Positions 1 to 7,413 of a stretch of 64,000 nt of DNA are shown piece after piece. The translations under genes were made by a program, and so were the position numbers. Source of the DNA: Aurantiacibacter odishensis. GTDB taxonomy: Bacteria; Pseudomonadota; Alphaproteobacteria; Sphingomonadales; Sphingomonadaceae. The first letter of the stretch is position 1. The number at the start of each line of letters is the position of its first letter. The notes beneath the pieces are model-generated. The model saw nothing but the letters and a program-made list of their open reading frames with translations, was not told the DNA's origin and made no database searches. Location of the stretch: positions 124,001-188,000 of the forward strand of contig NZ_QYOS01000019.1 of the NCBI RefSeq assembly GCF_003605195.1, written 5' to 3'.

Positions 1-678
1 AGCGGCAAGCGCATCGGCAATGAAGGCGCGCACCAGCAGCTTCTTGGCCAAGTCGGGCGAAATGCCTCGGCTGGCCATGTAGTAACGCGCCATCTCGTCC
101 ATCTGGCCGATGGCCGCGCCGTGGGCGCATTTCACGTCGTCGGCAAAAATCTCCAATTCCGGCTTGGCATTCGCGGTGGCGCCCTTCTCCAGCACCAACG
201 CCTTGAAATCCTGCCCCGCATCGGTGCGCTGCCCGCCCCGGCCCACGTTGATCGCGCCGAGGAAGTTGCCCGTCGCCTCGCCCCAGTGAACGGCGCGCAC
301 CACCTGATTGGACGTCGCCTCGGGCAGGTCATGAGTCGTGCGGGTCACGAATTCGCGCACGGCATCCCCGCCGCCGATCGTGACGCCGCCGAATTCGAAA
401 TGCGCGCCCGTCGCGAGCTCGGTTTCCACTTCCACGCGGGCGTAGTCATTGCCCACGATGACGACGAACAACTCGGCCCGCGCGCCTTCACCCGCCTTGA
501 TGCGGATGCGATGCAGTTCGGGCGCTTCGTCGCCCACGATCATGCACTGGCGCTTCGTTTCACCAGCGGCGAGTGTGATCTCCTCCCACTGGTCGAGCGC
601 CGCCGCGCCGAGTTTCTGGACTGCGGCAATATCAGAATAGCGCCAGGCTTCGTCTCTGGTTGTCGGCATGGTAGTCAT
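1..678 (-). CDS. sufD: SufD, Fe-S cluster scaffold subunit (C-terminus cut by window edge)
   Basis: This gene runs off the left edge, so only the first 226 or so residues are present. Reading from the ATG at 678, the protein opens MTTMPTTRDEAWRYSD, the short N-terminal start typical of SufD, and continues into the beta-helix region (LEIFADDVKCAHGAAIG), which is the signature of the SufB/SufD family. SufD is known to pair with SufB and SufC in the SufBC2D scaffold that builds Fe-S clusters in the cytoplasm. An AAAGGAG ribosome site lies 6 nt before the ATG; a second ATG three codons in (669) is less well placed. It is the last visible gene of the leftward suf operon; sufS and other suf genes may follow outside the window. 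Confidence 0.93.
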   Translation of the reverse strand, partial: MTTMPTTRDEAWRYSDIAAVQKLGAAALDQWEEITLAAGETKRQCMIVGDEAPELHRIRIKAGEGARAELFVVIVGNDYARVEVETELATGAHFEFGGVTIGGGDAVREFVTRTTHDLPEATSNQVVRAVHWGEATGNFLGAINVGRGGQRTDAGQDFKALVLEKGATANAKPELEIFADDVKCAHGAAIGQMDEMARYYMASRGISPDLAKKLLVRAFIADALAA

Positions 679-733
679 GCTTCGCTCCTTTCAAGAGCTT
701 CGCGTAAGTAATCGGTGAGGAGTTTCGCGGCGA

Positions 734-1114
734 TCATGATCCGGCGCGCTCCCATGCCATGCGGGTCAGCACGGCGTCTTCGTAGTCTTCGGCGCAAGGG
801 CCGACGGTTTGCGCCAGTTCGCCGATGCGAGCGTCTCGCTCCCGGCGCGGGAGGTCGAGCGCGGCCAGCGCCTGCACGTCGGCGTCCACCTGCATTGCGC
901 AATAGCGCAGGGCATTGCAGCGGATATCGTCGAGCGCGGCATCGCCCGTGCTTTCGTCGATGTCGCAGGCAAAGGCCCCGTCCGCACGGCGCACGCGGCC
1001 ACGAAATGCGTCCATGCGCTCTGCCAGCACGCGAATTTCCTCCGCGACCGCTGGCGGCATCGGTGCCTCTGGTGCCGTCTGCACCATGGCAGCAAGGGCG
1101 AAAGCCGCGATCAC
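734..1114 (-). CDS. Small secreted protein of unknown function in the suf operon
   Basis: This 126-residue protein starts with GTG at 1114, which overlaps the sufC stop in a GTGA arrangement, so it is translationally coupled to sufC. The N-terminus (MIAAFALAAMVQTAPEA) looks like a short signal peptide. The rest is acidic and helical with cysteines near C49, C66, C72 and C107, which could form disulfides in the periplasm. I recognise no family. It sits between sufC and sufD, and a similar small exported protein lies between sufB and the DUF559 gene upstream. Its link to Fe-S assembly is by position only. Confidence 0.72.
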   Translation of the reverse strand: MIAAFALAAMVQTAPEAPMPPAVAEEIRVLAERMDAFRGRVRRADGAFACDIDESTGDAALDDIRCNALRYCAMQVDADVQALAALDLPRRERDARIGELAQTVGPCAEDYEDAVLTRMAWERAGS

Positions 1115-1857
1115 GCCGCCATCACCTCGTCGTAGCCCTCGTCTTCCAGCTTCTTCGCCAGGTCCGCGCCGCCGGTCTTCACGATGCGGCCGGCGGAAAG
1201 GATGTGCACGAAATCGGGCTGCACGTAGTCGAGCAGGCGCTGGTAGTGGGTGATCAGCAACACGGCCTTGTCGGGCTTACGCATGATGGCGTTGATGCCT
1301 TCGCCCACGACCTTCAGCGCGTCGATGTCGAGGCCGGAATCGGTTTCGTCCAGCACCGCGAAGGCGGGGTCGAGGATGCCCATCTGCACCATTTCGTTGC
1401 GCTTCTTCTCGCCGCCGGAGAAGCCGACGTTCACGTTGCGCTTGAGCATTTCCATGTCGAGCTTCAGCAGCCCGGCCTTTTCCTTGGCGAGCTTCAGGAA
1501 TTCGCCGCCGGTGAGTGGTTCTTCACCGCGCGCCTTGCGCTGCGAGTTCAGCGCCTCACGCAGGAACTGCACGTTGGAGACGCCGGGAATCTCGACCGGG
1601 TACTGGAAGCCCAGGAACATGCCCGCCGCCGCGCGTTCGTGCGGCTCGAGGTCCATAAGGTCCTTGCCGTTGAAGGTAACGGAGCCCTGCGTGACTTCGT
1701 AGCCCGGACGTCCGCCCAATACGTAGGCCAGCGTGGACTTGCCCGCGCCGTTCGGCCCCATGATGGCGTGCACCTCGCCCGCGTTCACTTCGAGCGAGAG
1801 GCCCTTCAGAATTTCCTTGCCGTCGATTTCGGCGTGGAGGTTTTCGATTTTCAGCAT
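1111..1857 (-). CDS. sufC: SufC, ABC-type ATPase of the SUF scaffold
   Basis: The 248-residue protein has a full ABC ATPase set: Walker A GPNGAGKST at residues 34-42, the signature FSGGEKKR at 146-153, Walker B FAVLDE at 166-171, and the H-loop histidine at about 204. The motif set and length fit SufC and not a transporter ATPase. Known role: SufC dimerises and hydrolyses ATP to reshape the SufB-SufD scaffold during Fe-S assembly. The ATG at 1857 has only a weak purine-rich site (GAAAGACG) in front. It lies 12 nt after a small membrane-protein gene and overlaps the following secreted-protein gene. Confidence 0.97.
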   Translation of the reverse strand: MLKIENLHAEIDGKEILKGLSLEVNAGEVHAIMGPNGAGKSTLAYVLGGRPGYEVTQGSVTFNGKDLMDLEPHERAAAGMFLGFQYPVEIPGVSNVQFLREALNSQRKARGEEPLTGGEFLKLAKEKAGLLKLDMEMLKRNVNVGFSGGEKKRNEMVQMGILDPAFAVLDETDSGLDIDALKVVGEGINAIMRKPDKAVLLITHYQRLLDYVQPDFVHILSAGRIVKTGGADLAKKLEDEGYDEVMAA

Positions 1858-1869
1858 TTCGTACGTCTT

Positions 1870-2058
1870 TCAAACTTCCATGAGGTTGATCGCAGAGGGG
1901 GCGAAGTAGATGGCAACGGCGGCAAACAGGAAAGCGAGCAGAAGGCCGGTTCCGCGTCGGTCGCTGTTCATCGCGGTCAGCAGTGAGAGGATTGCAATGG
2001 CCGCCGCGACCACGAACACGATCACCGGCATATACGGGTGCTGGAGCAATTCTCGCAT
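1870..2058 (-). CDS. 62-residue membrane protein in the suf operon
   Basis: The product has two hydrophobic segments, about residues 10-29 (MPVIVFVVAAAIAILSLL) and 38-55, joined by a short polar loop with NSDRRG, so it is probably a hairpin in the inner membrane. A clear AAAGGA site stands 7 nt ahead of the ATG at 2058. I recognise no family. It is co-directional with sufC, 12 nt away, so it is likely transcribed with the suf genes. Its size is near the limit for confident calling, but the ribosome site and hydrophobic pattern support it. Confidence 0.68.
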   Translation of the reverse strand: MRELLQHPYMPVIVFVVAAAIAILSLLTAMNSDRRGTGLLLAFLFAAVAIYFAPSAINLMEV

Positions 2059-2178
2059 GAAGCGTTCCTTTCAGGTTCGAGGGCCGACCACGTCGACCAG
2101 GTTGCGCGACCCGAACCATGGCACGGCAATCCGATTGGAGGACTGCGCCGCGCCGCACTTCAACTGTCCTGTTCTAGG

Positions 2179-2727
2179 CTATCGCCTGTCCCCCTCCTTT
2201 CTGCGCGGCGGACCGTTGCCTGCGCGGTCGTAGCGCGGGCGGGTCTGCCGGGGATTTTCTGCTTCGTGACGACGGCGCGCTTCGCCCTTGTCGGCGATGC
2301 GCTGCCGCATTCCGGCGGTGATACGCTTCAGCACGTCGTCCATGTTTTCGAGGATATCGGTGGCGGCGAGGTGCATCACCTTCACGCCGACGGCATCCAG
2401 CGACTTGTCGCGGCGGCGATTCAGCGCCGGGTCGTCGCCTTCCTCGTCGATCACGATGGCCATGCCGAGGTTGTGGCAATTGAAGTCAACAATCGCGCTG
2501 CCGACCACGGCGAACCGCTTGAAGGTATACTTGCCGAGGTCCGCCTTGGCGAAGCGCTCTGCCAGCGCCTTGTGCGCTTCGGAAGCATGGCGCTTCATCT
2601 CGCGCGCACGATCGTGCAGCGCGTCGAGACGCTTGTCGGAAATCTCCCAGCCTCGCCCACGCTTCTTGAGCGCGGGCGCTTCGGCGTCCGAGGTGTCGCG
2701 GAGGTTGAGGGTCTTGCGATCAGTCAT
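2179..2727 (-). CDS. DUF559-type nuclease-fold protein within the suf operon
   Basis: The 182-residue protein has a central block, about residues 70-135, with VGSAIVDFNCHNLGMAIVID, then DPALNRRRDKSLDAVGVKVMHL and DILENMDDVLKRI. This pattern resembles DUF559, a domain of the restriction-endonuclease/Vsr-like fold. In that fold an acid and a D-x-R stretch form the core, but I cannot confirm an intact active site. The N-terminus (residues 1-60) is basic and helical; the C-terminal 35 residues are highly basic (ARRRHEAENPRQTRPRYDR) and look able to bind nucleic acid. The start ATG overlaps the preceding lipoprotein stop (ATGA). A nuclease-like gene inside an Fe-S assembly operon is unexpected. 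Confidence 0.78.
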   Translation of the reverse strand: MTDRKTLNLRDTSDAEAPALKKRGRGWEISDKRLDALHDRAREMKRHASEAHKALAERFAKADLGKYTFKRFAVVGSAIVDFNCHNLGMAIVIDEEGDDPALNRRRDKSLDAVGVKVMHLAATDILENMDDVLKRITAGMRQRIADKGEARRRHEAENPRQTRPRYDRAGNGPPRRKEGDRR

Positions 2728-3053
2728 TGGACGGTCTCGCGATTGCGATCTTCTAGCAGACTGCGCGCCAATCCATCGTGAATTTCGTCGTAAGCTTCGA
2801 TCGACTCGGCAAAAACCGGGACAACGCGCATCCGGAGTGCATGGGCCCGCGCGTCAGAGCACTGTTCGCGTACTGCTGCCACATCCGAACCAACAGGTTG
2901 CGAAGGAACGCCCAGCGATTTGACCGCTTCGTCTATACATCGCGCATAGGCGAGATTCGCCGAAGAAATCTCTTCAAACGGGGGCATCGGGTCAGCCTCC
3001 TCCGCGCATCCGATAACCGAAGACGCACATATCAAAAGAAAAAGTGCCCTCAC
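2724..3053 (-). CDS. Putative lipoprotein in the suf operon
   Basis: This 109-residue protein begins with GTG at 3053, overlapping the sufB stop in GTGA. The N-terminus [16 protein letters not shown] has a lipobox (VIGC), so Cys16 is probably lipidated and the mature protein membrane-anchored in the periplasm. The remainder is acidic and helical with two more cysteines near 39 and 65. I recognise no family. It and the gene between sufC and sufD are both short, exported and cysteine-containing, which may mean a shared role, but that is inference. Confidence 0.7.
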   Translation of the reverse strand: MRALFLLICASSVIGCAEEADPMPPFEEISSANLAYARCIDEAVKSLGVPSQPVGSDVAAVREQCSDARAHALRMRVVPVFAESIEAYDEIHDGLARSLLEDRNRETVQ

Positions 3054-4531
3054 CCCACGCTCCCCTCAAGCGAGATCGCCAGCAGCTTCTGCGCTTCGAC
3101 GGCGAATTCCATCGGCAGCTCTTTCAGCACTTCCTTGGCGAAGCCGTTGACGATCAGCGCCACGGCCTCTTCCTCGTCCAGGCCGCGCTGCATGGCGTAG
3201 AAGAGCTGGTCGTCGCTGATCTTGCTGGTGGTGGCCTCGTGCTCGATCTGGGCGCTGGGGTTCTTCACCTCGATATAGGGCACGGTGTGCGCGCCGCACT
3301 GGTCGCCCAGCAGCAGGCTGTCGCACTCGGTACGGTTGCGCACGCCATCGGCATTGGCCGCCACGCGCACAAGCCCGCGATAGGTGTTGTTCGACTTGCC
3401 CGCGCTGATGCCCTTGGAAATGATCGTGGAGCGCGAGCCCTTGCCGTTGTGAACCATCTTGGTTCCCGTATCGGCCTGCTGGTGGTTATTCGTAACCGCC
3501 ACCGAGTAGAATTCGCCCACGCTGTTCTCGCCGTTCAGCACGCAGGAGGGATACTTCCACGTCACCGCAGAGCCGGTTTCCACCTGCGTCCACGAAATCT
3601 TGGAACGGTCGCCGTGGCACAGGCCACGTTTGGTGACGAAGTTGTAAATGCCGCCCACGCCTTCGGAATTGCCGGGATACCAGTTCTGCACGGTCGAGTA
3701 CTTGATCTCGGCATCTTCCATCGCGACCAGTTCCACCACCGCGGCGTGCAGCTGGTTCTCGTCTCGCATGGGCGCGGTACAGCCTTCCAGGTAGCTGACG
3801 TAGCTGCCCTTTTCGGCCACGATCAGCGTGCGTTCGAACTGGCCGGTGTTCTCCGCATTGATGCGGAAATAGGTGGAAAGCTCCATCGGGCAGCGCACGC
3901 CTTCGGGCACATAGACGAAAGTGCCGTCAGAGAAGACCGCCGCGTTGAGGCAGGCGAAATAGTTGTCGCGCTGCGGCACGACTTTGCCGAGCCACTTCTT
4001 CACGAGGTCCGGGTGCTTCTTCAGCGCCTCGGAAATCGAGAGGAAGATGACGCCGGCGGACTCCAGTTCCTTGCGGAAGGTCGTGGCGACGCTGACAGAG
4101 TCGAACACCGCATCCACGGCTACCTTGCGCGCACCCTTCACCCCGGCAAGCACTTCCTGCTCCGCAATCGGGATGCCGAGTTTGTCGTAGACGGACTTGA
4201 TCTCAGGATCGAGTTCGTCGAGCGATTCGAGCTGCTCCTTCTTCTTCGGAGCGGCGTAATAGTAGGCGTCCTGATAGTCGATTTCGGGATAGCCGAGCTT
4301 GGCCCAGTTCGGCTCCTCCATCTCTTCCCAGATGCGGAAAGCCTTCAGGCGCCAGTCAAGCATCCATTCCGGCTCGCCCTTCTTGGCCGAGATGAAGCGG
4401 ACGGTGTCCTCGGTGAGGCCCTTCTCCGCAAATTCGGTCTCGATGTCGGAGGACCAGCCATGCTCGTACTCGGCAGCCTTCTCGGCGGCTTCGCGAGCTT
4501 CGCGGTCTTTCACTTCGACTTGTTCATTCAT
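3050..4531 (-). CDS. sufB: SufB, Fe-S cluster scaffold subunit
   Basis: The 493-residue protein is full length for SufB. It carries the conserved C-terminal block [17 protein letters not shown] followed by [20 protein letters not shown], where the conserved cysteine is thought to receive sulfur and assemble the cluster, and the middle beta-helix run with [20 protein letters not shown]. SufB works with SufC and SufD in the SufBC2D complex. The start ATG at 4531 overlaps the stop of the Rrf2 regulator in ATGA, so regulator and scaffold are translated together and probably share the promoter upstream of 4944. Confidence 0.97.
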   Translation of the reverse strand: MNEQVEVKDREAREAAEKAAEYEHGWSSDIETEFAEKGLTEDTVRFISAKKGEPEWMLDWRLKAFRIWEEMEEPNWAKLGYPEIDYQDAYYYAAPKKKEQLESLDELDPEIKSVYDKLGIPIAEQEVLAGVKGARKVAVDAVFDSVSVATTFRKELESAGVIFLSISEALKKHPDLVKKWLGKVVPQRDNYFACLNAAVFSDGTFVYVPEGVRCPMELSTYFRINAENTGQFERTLIVAEKGSYVSYLEGCTAPMRDENQLHAAVVELVAMEDAEIKYSTVQNWYPGNSEGVGGIYNFVTKRGLCHGDRSKISWTQVETGSAVTWKYPSCVLNGENSVGEFYSVAVTNNHQQADTGTKMVHNGKGSRSTIISKGISAGKSNNTYRGLVRVAANADGVRNRTECDSLLLGDQCGAHTVPYIEVKNPSAQIEHEATTSKISDDQLFYAMQRGLDEEEAVALIVNGFAKEVLKELPMEFAVEAQKLLAISLEGSVG

Positions 4532-4944
4532 GCCATTTCTTCCGTTCTTGCCAGCTGCACCAGCGAGATATCCGCCAGCGCGCTGCGCAAAGCATTGTTC
4601 ACAATCGGCCAGTGCGGCTGCACCGCGCAGCTGCCTTCCAGCGCGCAGTCGTGCCGCCCTTCATCGACGCAGGAGGTGAGCGCGATCGGCCCCTCCACCG
4701 CCTCGACAATGTCGGCAAGGCTGATCGCCGCCGCCGGGCGTGCCAGCTGCAATCCGCCCCCTGCGCCCCTTGCCGACCGCAGGAGGCCCGCTGCCGTCAG
4801 CTTGCTGACCACTTTCTGCACCGTGGGGGCAGGCAGGCCGGTTTCCTCGGCCAGTTCCGCCGCAGACGTGCGCCCGCCACCGCAATGGCGCGCGGCCTCG
4901 CTCATCGTTACGACGGCGTAATCTGCAAGATTGGATAGTCTCAT
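4528..4944 (-). CDS. Rrf2-family Fe-S sensing regulator of the suf operon (SufR/IscR-like)
   Basis: The 138-residue protein has an Rrf2 winged helix-turn-helix (about residues 1-75: [14 protein letters not shown], then [20 protein letters not shown], then [11 protein letters not shown]) and three cysteines at 92, 100 and 106 (C-x7-C-x5-C) in the position where Rrf2 regulators bind a 2Fe-2S cluster. It heads the suf operon and overlaps sufB by 4 nt, so it most likely reports cluster status and regulates its own operon. A palindrome at 4967-4988 is the obvious operator candidate. No strong ribosome site is visible before the ATG. Confidence 0.93.
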   Translation of the reverse strand: MRLSNLADYAVVTMSEAARHCGGGRTSAAELAEETGLPAPTVQKVVSKLTAAGLLRSARGAGGGLQLARPAAAISLADIVEAVEGPIALTSCVDEGRHDCALEGSCAVQPHWPIVNNALRSALADISLVQLARTEEMA

Positions 4945-4966
4945 TTCGGGCGCAATAGTTTAATCG

Positions 4967-4988
4967 GACCAATTCGTTCCGATTGGTC
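4967..4988 (-). promoter_or_regulatory. Palindrome, candidate Rrf2 operator before the suf operon
   Basis: GACCAAT and ATTGGTC are perfect 7-nt inverted arms separated by 8 nt. A second nested inverted repeat, ATCGGA (4963-4968) and TCCGAT (4978-4983), overlaps it. The site lies 23 nt upstream of the regulator's start codon, where binding could block the promoter. Rrf2 proteins bind as dimers to sites of about this length. Assignment to this regulator is inference. Confidence 0.55.
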
Positions 4989-5061
4989 ACCTATGCGTAA
5001 ATCAGGCGGAATCAACCCATTTCCGCCTGTTGCGAGTCGTTAGCAATTCTGTCCGGAGGAC

Positions 5062-5949
5062 TCAGCCCAGTTCGCGCAGGTTCTTTGCGTCGATCAATTC
5101 GCGCAGGTACGGCGCATCGCTATCGGCAAGACGCGCAGGCGTGCGCCCCACGAACTCGCGGATTTCGTGGATCATGTGCGGCTGATCGTAAAACGTATCC
5201 TCGATCATCGCCGCTTCCTCGGGCACCAGCTCTGGTTTCGAAAACGCGGCGGCAGCCCGCAGCGCGCGGTATTTCCTGCGCAGCGCCACGGGCGATACAC
5301 CGAAATACTGCTGCACCAGTCGCTGGGTCTGGCGGCGGGAGAAGCTGCTGGCGGCGTAGAGGTCCTCGATATCGGGAAGCAGGCTCTGCGAGAGCCAGCG
5401 CCCGACCGTGGCAATCAGTTCGAGATGCGGCGCCCGCGGGAGCTTTGCATGGGCGACGATCATCGCCGAGATCTCCTCGACCATGTGTTGCGCACCGTGT
5501 TCGCCGTCGCGATAACCCTGGCAGAGGTTCTTGCTACGCTCCGCTATTTCCGGGGCAAGCCAGTCAGCGGCATCGTAGAGGTGATTCGCATGCTCCTGCG
5601 CATGAAGGCCCGTCAACGAAGCCCAGCCGAGCGGGGAAAGCGCAGCGCCGACGGCATGAAATGGTCCTTCCACCTCTATGTGGAGGGCCCGAGACAGCGG
5701 CGTCAACAGGTTGACCTCGTGCGACCAGTCGTATTCGCCGTCCGGAAGGCTCATGCGCCCCTTTCCGCACGGGAAAAGCGAGAGGTGGCCGATTGCGGCG
5801 GGCTGGATATCGCGGATGAGGCGGTCGTCGCAGCGGAAGTGATAGAACGTTGTCACGAATTTCGCGACATCGCCTTCGGGCGCGAGATAGTCGATCTCGA
5901 AGCGGCTCGGCGGGGTCAGTTCCCCAATGCCAGGATTTTCCCTCTTCAT
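5062..5949 (-). CDS. AraC-family transcriptional regulator
   Basis: The 295-residue protein has an unfamiliar N-terminal half (about residues 1-165, containing LSLFPCGKGRMSLPDGE and a second block with FHAVGAALSPLGWASL) and an AraC-type double helix-turn-helix at about 170-275, with DIEDLYAASSFSRRQTQRLV as the first recognition unit and an altered second unit containing TFYDQPHMIHEIREFVGRTP. The ligand is unknown. It is transcribed away from pyrD and toward the suf regulator, with a 117-nt gap between. Its targets cannot be read from the sequence. The upstream stretch to 6120 shows no clear promoter. Confidence 0.9.
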   Translation of the reverse strand: MKRENPGIGELTPPSRFEIDYLAPEGDVAKFVTTFYHFRCDDRLIRDIQPAAIGHLSLFPCGKGRMSLPDGEYDWSHEVNLLTPLSRALHIEVEGPFHAVGAALSPLGWASLTGLHAQEHANHLYDAADWLAPEIAERSKNLCQGYRDGEHGAQHMVEEISAMIVAHAKLPRAPHLELIATVGRWLSQSLLPDIEDLYAASSFSRRQTQRLVQQYFGVSPVALRRKYRALRAAAAFSKPELVPEEAAMIEDTFYDQPHMIHEIREFVGRTPARLADSDAPYLRELIDAKNLRELG

Positions 5950-6121
5950 TGCCGCGTCCCCATCAACAGCCCACTCATCCTGACCGTTATCCAGCCATCG
6001 CGCCAGCCTTTCGATACGGACGGAAGGTCAGGATACCGCAACTGGATCCGAGCGACAAACACACGGACACCTAGGCGCGTTCCGACGGCACGGAGAGGGT
6101 CGCTGGTCGAATCGCCGAAAC
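5950..6121. other. Upstream region of the AraC gene
   Basis: This is the left part of a 426-nt gap between the AraC gene and pyrD. I see no convincing coding frame, tRNA or clear promoter. The right part of the gap (6122-6375) holds a strong leftward terminator and a structured region, listed separately. Confidence 0.5.
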
Positions 6122-6158
6122 AAAAAAAGGGCGGCCAGAACCAGAAGGTTGGCCGCCC
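6122..6158 (-). terminator. Strong leftward intrinsic terminator with no gene in front of it
   Basis: GGGCGGCC (6129-6136) pairs with GGCCGCCC (6151-6158), and an inner AACC/GGTT extends the stem to 12 pairs with a 2-nt bulge and an AGAA loop. Read leftwards it is followed by seven T. The next annotated gene to the right, pyrD, points the other way, so this terminator must end some other leftward transcript. Confidence 0.85.
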
Positions 6159-6372
6159 TGTTTGAGTAGAGGTCTCGTAGCGACAAACGCTTCGAGCCCT
6201 TCGGGTCGCGGATGCTGCCTAGCCATTTCTTGCGCGCAACGCTTGTAAGAAGACGACATTCGCAAGCCTTGGGCCCAGACAGACGAATTATTGACCGACG
6301 GACGGAACCCCGTCGCCACAAGTTGGCGCTAGAAAGCGTTGCGCAATGCGGCTTGCTGCTGCCAAGGGCCTA
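6122..6372 (-). ncRNA. Candidate structured small RNA between AraC gene and pyrD
   Basis: A leftward terminator without a leftward gene points to an independent transcript from this gap. The DNA has an 11-nt perfect inverted repeat (6234-6244 with 6334-6344, GCGCAACGCTT/AAGCGTTGCGC) about 90 nt apart. Around it weaker pairings (CATT/AATG, AGC/GCT, GGCCCTT/AAGGGCT) lengthen the same rod, and inside it lie small hairpins (CGACGG/CCGTCG; GCC/GGC). A long interrupted rod of about 200 nt ending in a terminator recalls 6S RNA, but I cannot identify the family, and the 5' end is unknown. The pairing would form from either strand; the terminator decides for minus. Confidence 0.38.
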
Positions 6373-6375
6373 TCC

Positions 6376-7413
6376 ATGCTCTATTCGCTTATTCGTCCGG
6401 CCATCTTCACGCTCGATGCAGAACGTGCGCACGGCCTCGCAATCAAGGCGCTGAAGGCCCTGCCGCGCGGCAGGCCCGCACCCCTGAAAGGGCCGCTCGG
6501 TACAGAGGTGGCGGGCATTCGCTTCCCCAATCCCGTCGGCATGGCCGCCGGGTTCGACAAGGATGCCGAGGTGGCAGACGCGCTGCTGGGGCGGGGCTTC
6601 GGCTTCGTCGAGGTTGGCTCCATCACCCCCCTGCCGCAACCGGGCAATCCGAAACCGCGCCTGTTCCGCTTGAAGGAGGATCGCGCGGTCATCAATCGCA
6701 TGGGCTTCAACAATCGCGGCGCCGAGGCTGCTGCTGTGCGCGTCGCCTCCCGCGGGACGCGCCCCGGCGTGCTGGGCATCAACATCGGCGCGAACAAGGA
6801 CAGCGCGGATCGCATTGCCGACTATGCCGCGATGACGCGGATCATGGCGCCCTACGCCACCTATCTCGCGGTGAATATCTCCAGCCCGAACACGCCCGGC
6901 CTGCGCGCCTTGCAGGACGAAGGCGCGCTAGTGGAACTGCTCGACAGCGTGCTGGAAGCGCGCGGGGCTCAAGGCCCGCCGGTGTTCCTGAAAGTCGCGC
7001 CTGACCTGCAGAACGCAGACGTCGACGCGATTACTAGCATCGCGATGGACAAGGCACTGGGCGCACTGATCGTTGCGAACACCACGATCTCGCGGCCCGA
7101 ACTCGTCTCTGTCCATAAGGGCGAGACCGGCGGCCTGTCGGGCGCTCCGCTCAAACCGCTGGCGCTGGAAATGGTCCGCGCCTTTCGCAAGGCATCGGGC
7201 GGGGCAATCCCGCTGGTGGGCGTGGGAGGCATCGCCACGGCCGAGGATGCGTGGGAGCGCATCCGTGCAGGTGCCTGCCTGGTGCAGCTCTACAGCGCGA
7301 TGACCTATCGCGGGCCGAACATTGCCCGGCAGATCACTAAGGGTCTATCAAAGTTGATGAAGCGCGACGGCTTCGCCAGCATTGCCGATGCCGTGGGCAG
7401 CGAAGAGGTCTAG
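6376..7413 (+). CDS. pyrD: Dihydroorotate dehydrogenase, quinone-dependent (class 2)
   Basis: The 345-residue enzyme oxidises dihydroorotate to orotate in pyrimidine synthesis, passing electrons to quinone at the inner membrane. The start MLYSLIRPAIFTLDAERAHG matches the class 2 N-terminal helix that dips into the membrane, so ATG 6376 is preferred over one ten codons upstream; an AAGGG site precedes it. VNISSPNTPGLR contains the catalytic serine of class 2 enzymes, and VGVGGIATAEDAWERI is part of the FMN phosphate site. Its stop codon overlaps the stop of the convergent gamma-glutamyltransferase gene. Confidence 0.97.
   Translation: MLYSLIRPAIFTLDAERAHGLAIKALKALPRGRPAPLKGPLGTEVAGIRFPNPVGMAAGFDKDAEVADALLGRGFGFVEVGSITPLPQPGNPKPRLFRLKEDRAVINRMGFNNRGAEAAAVRVASRGTRPGVLGINIGANKDSADRIADYAAMTRIMAPYATYLAVNISSPNTPGLRALQDEGALVELLDSVLEARGAQGPPVFLKVAPDLQNADVDAITSIAMDKALGALIVANTTISRPELVSVHKGETGGLSGAPLKPLALEMVRAFRKASGGAIPLVGVGGIATAEDAWERIRAGACLVQLYSAMTYRGPNIARQITKGLSKLMKRDGFASIADAVGSEEV

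Noticed and set aside
715-1986. Long plus-strand frame across sufC and the secreted protein gene
   Set aside because: It is antisense to sufC, whose motifs are clear, and has no start signal.
3044-4921. 625-residue open frame on the plus strand opposite sufB
   Set aside because: It is a GC-driven shadow of sufB and the Rrf2 gene, with no family-like sequence and no ribosome site; the opposite frames match known proteins exactly.
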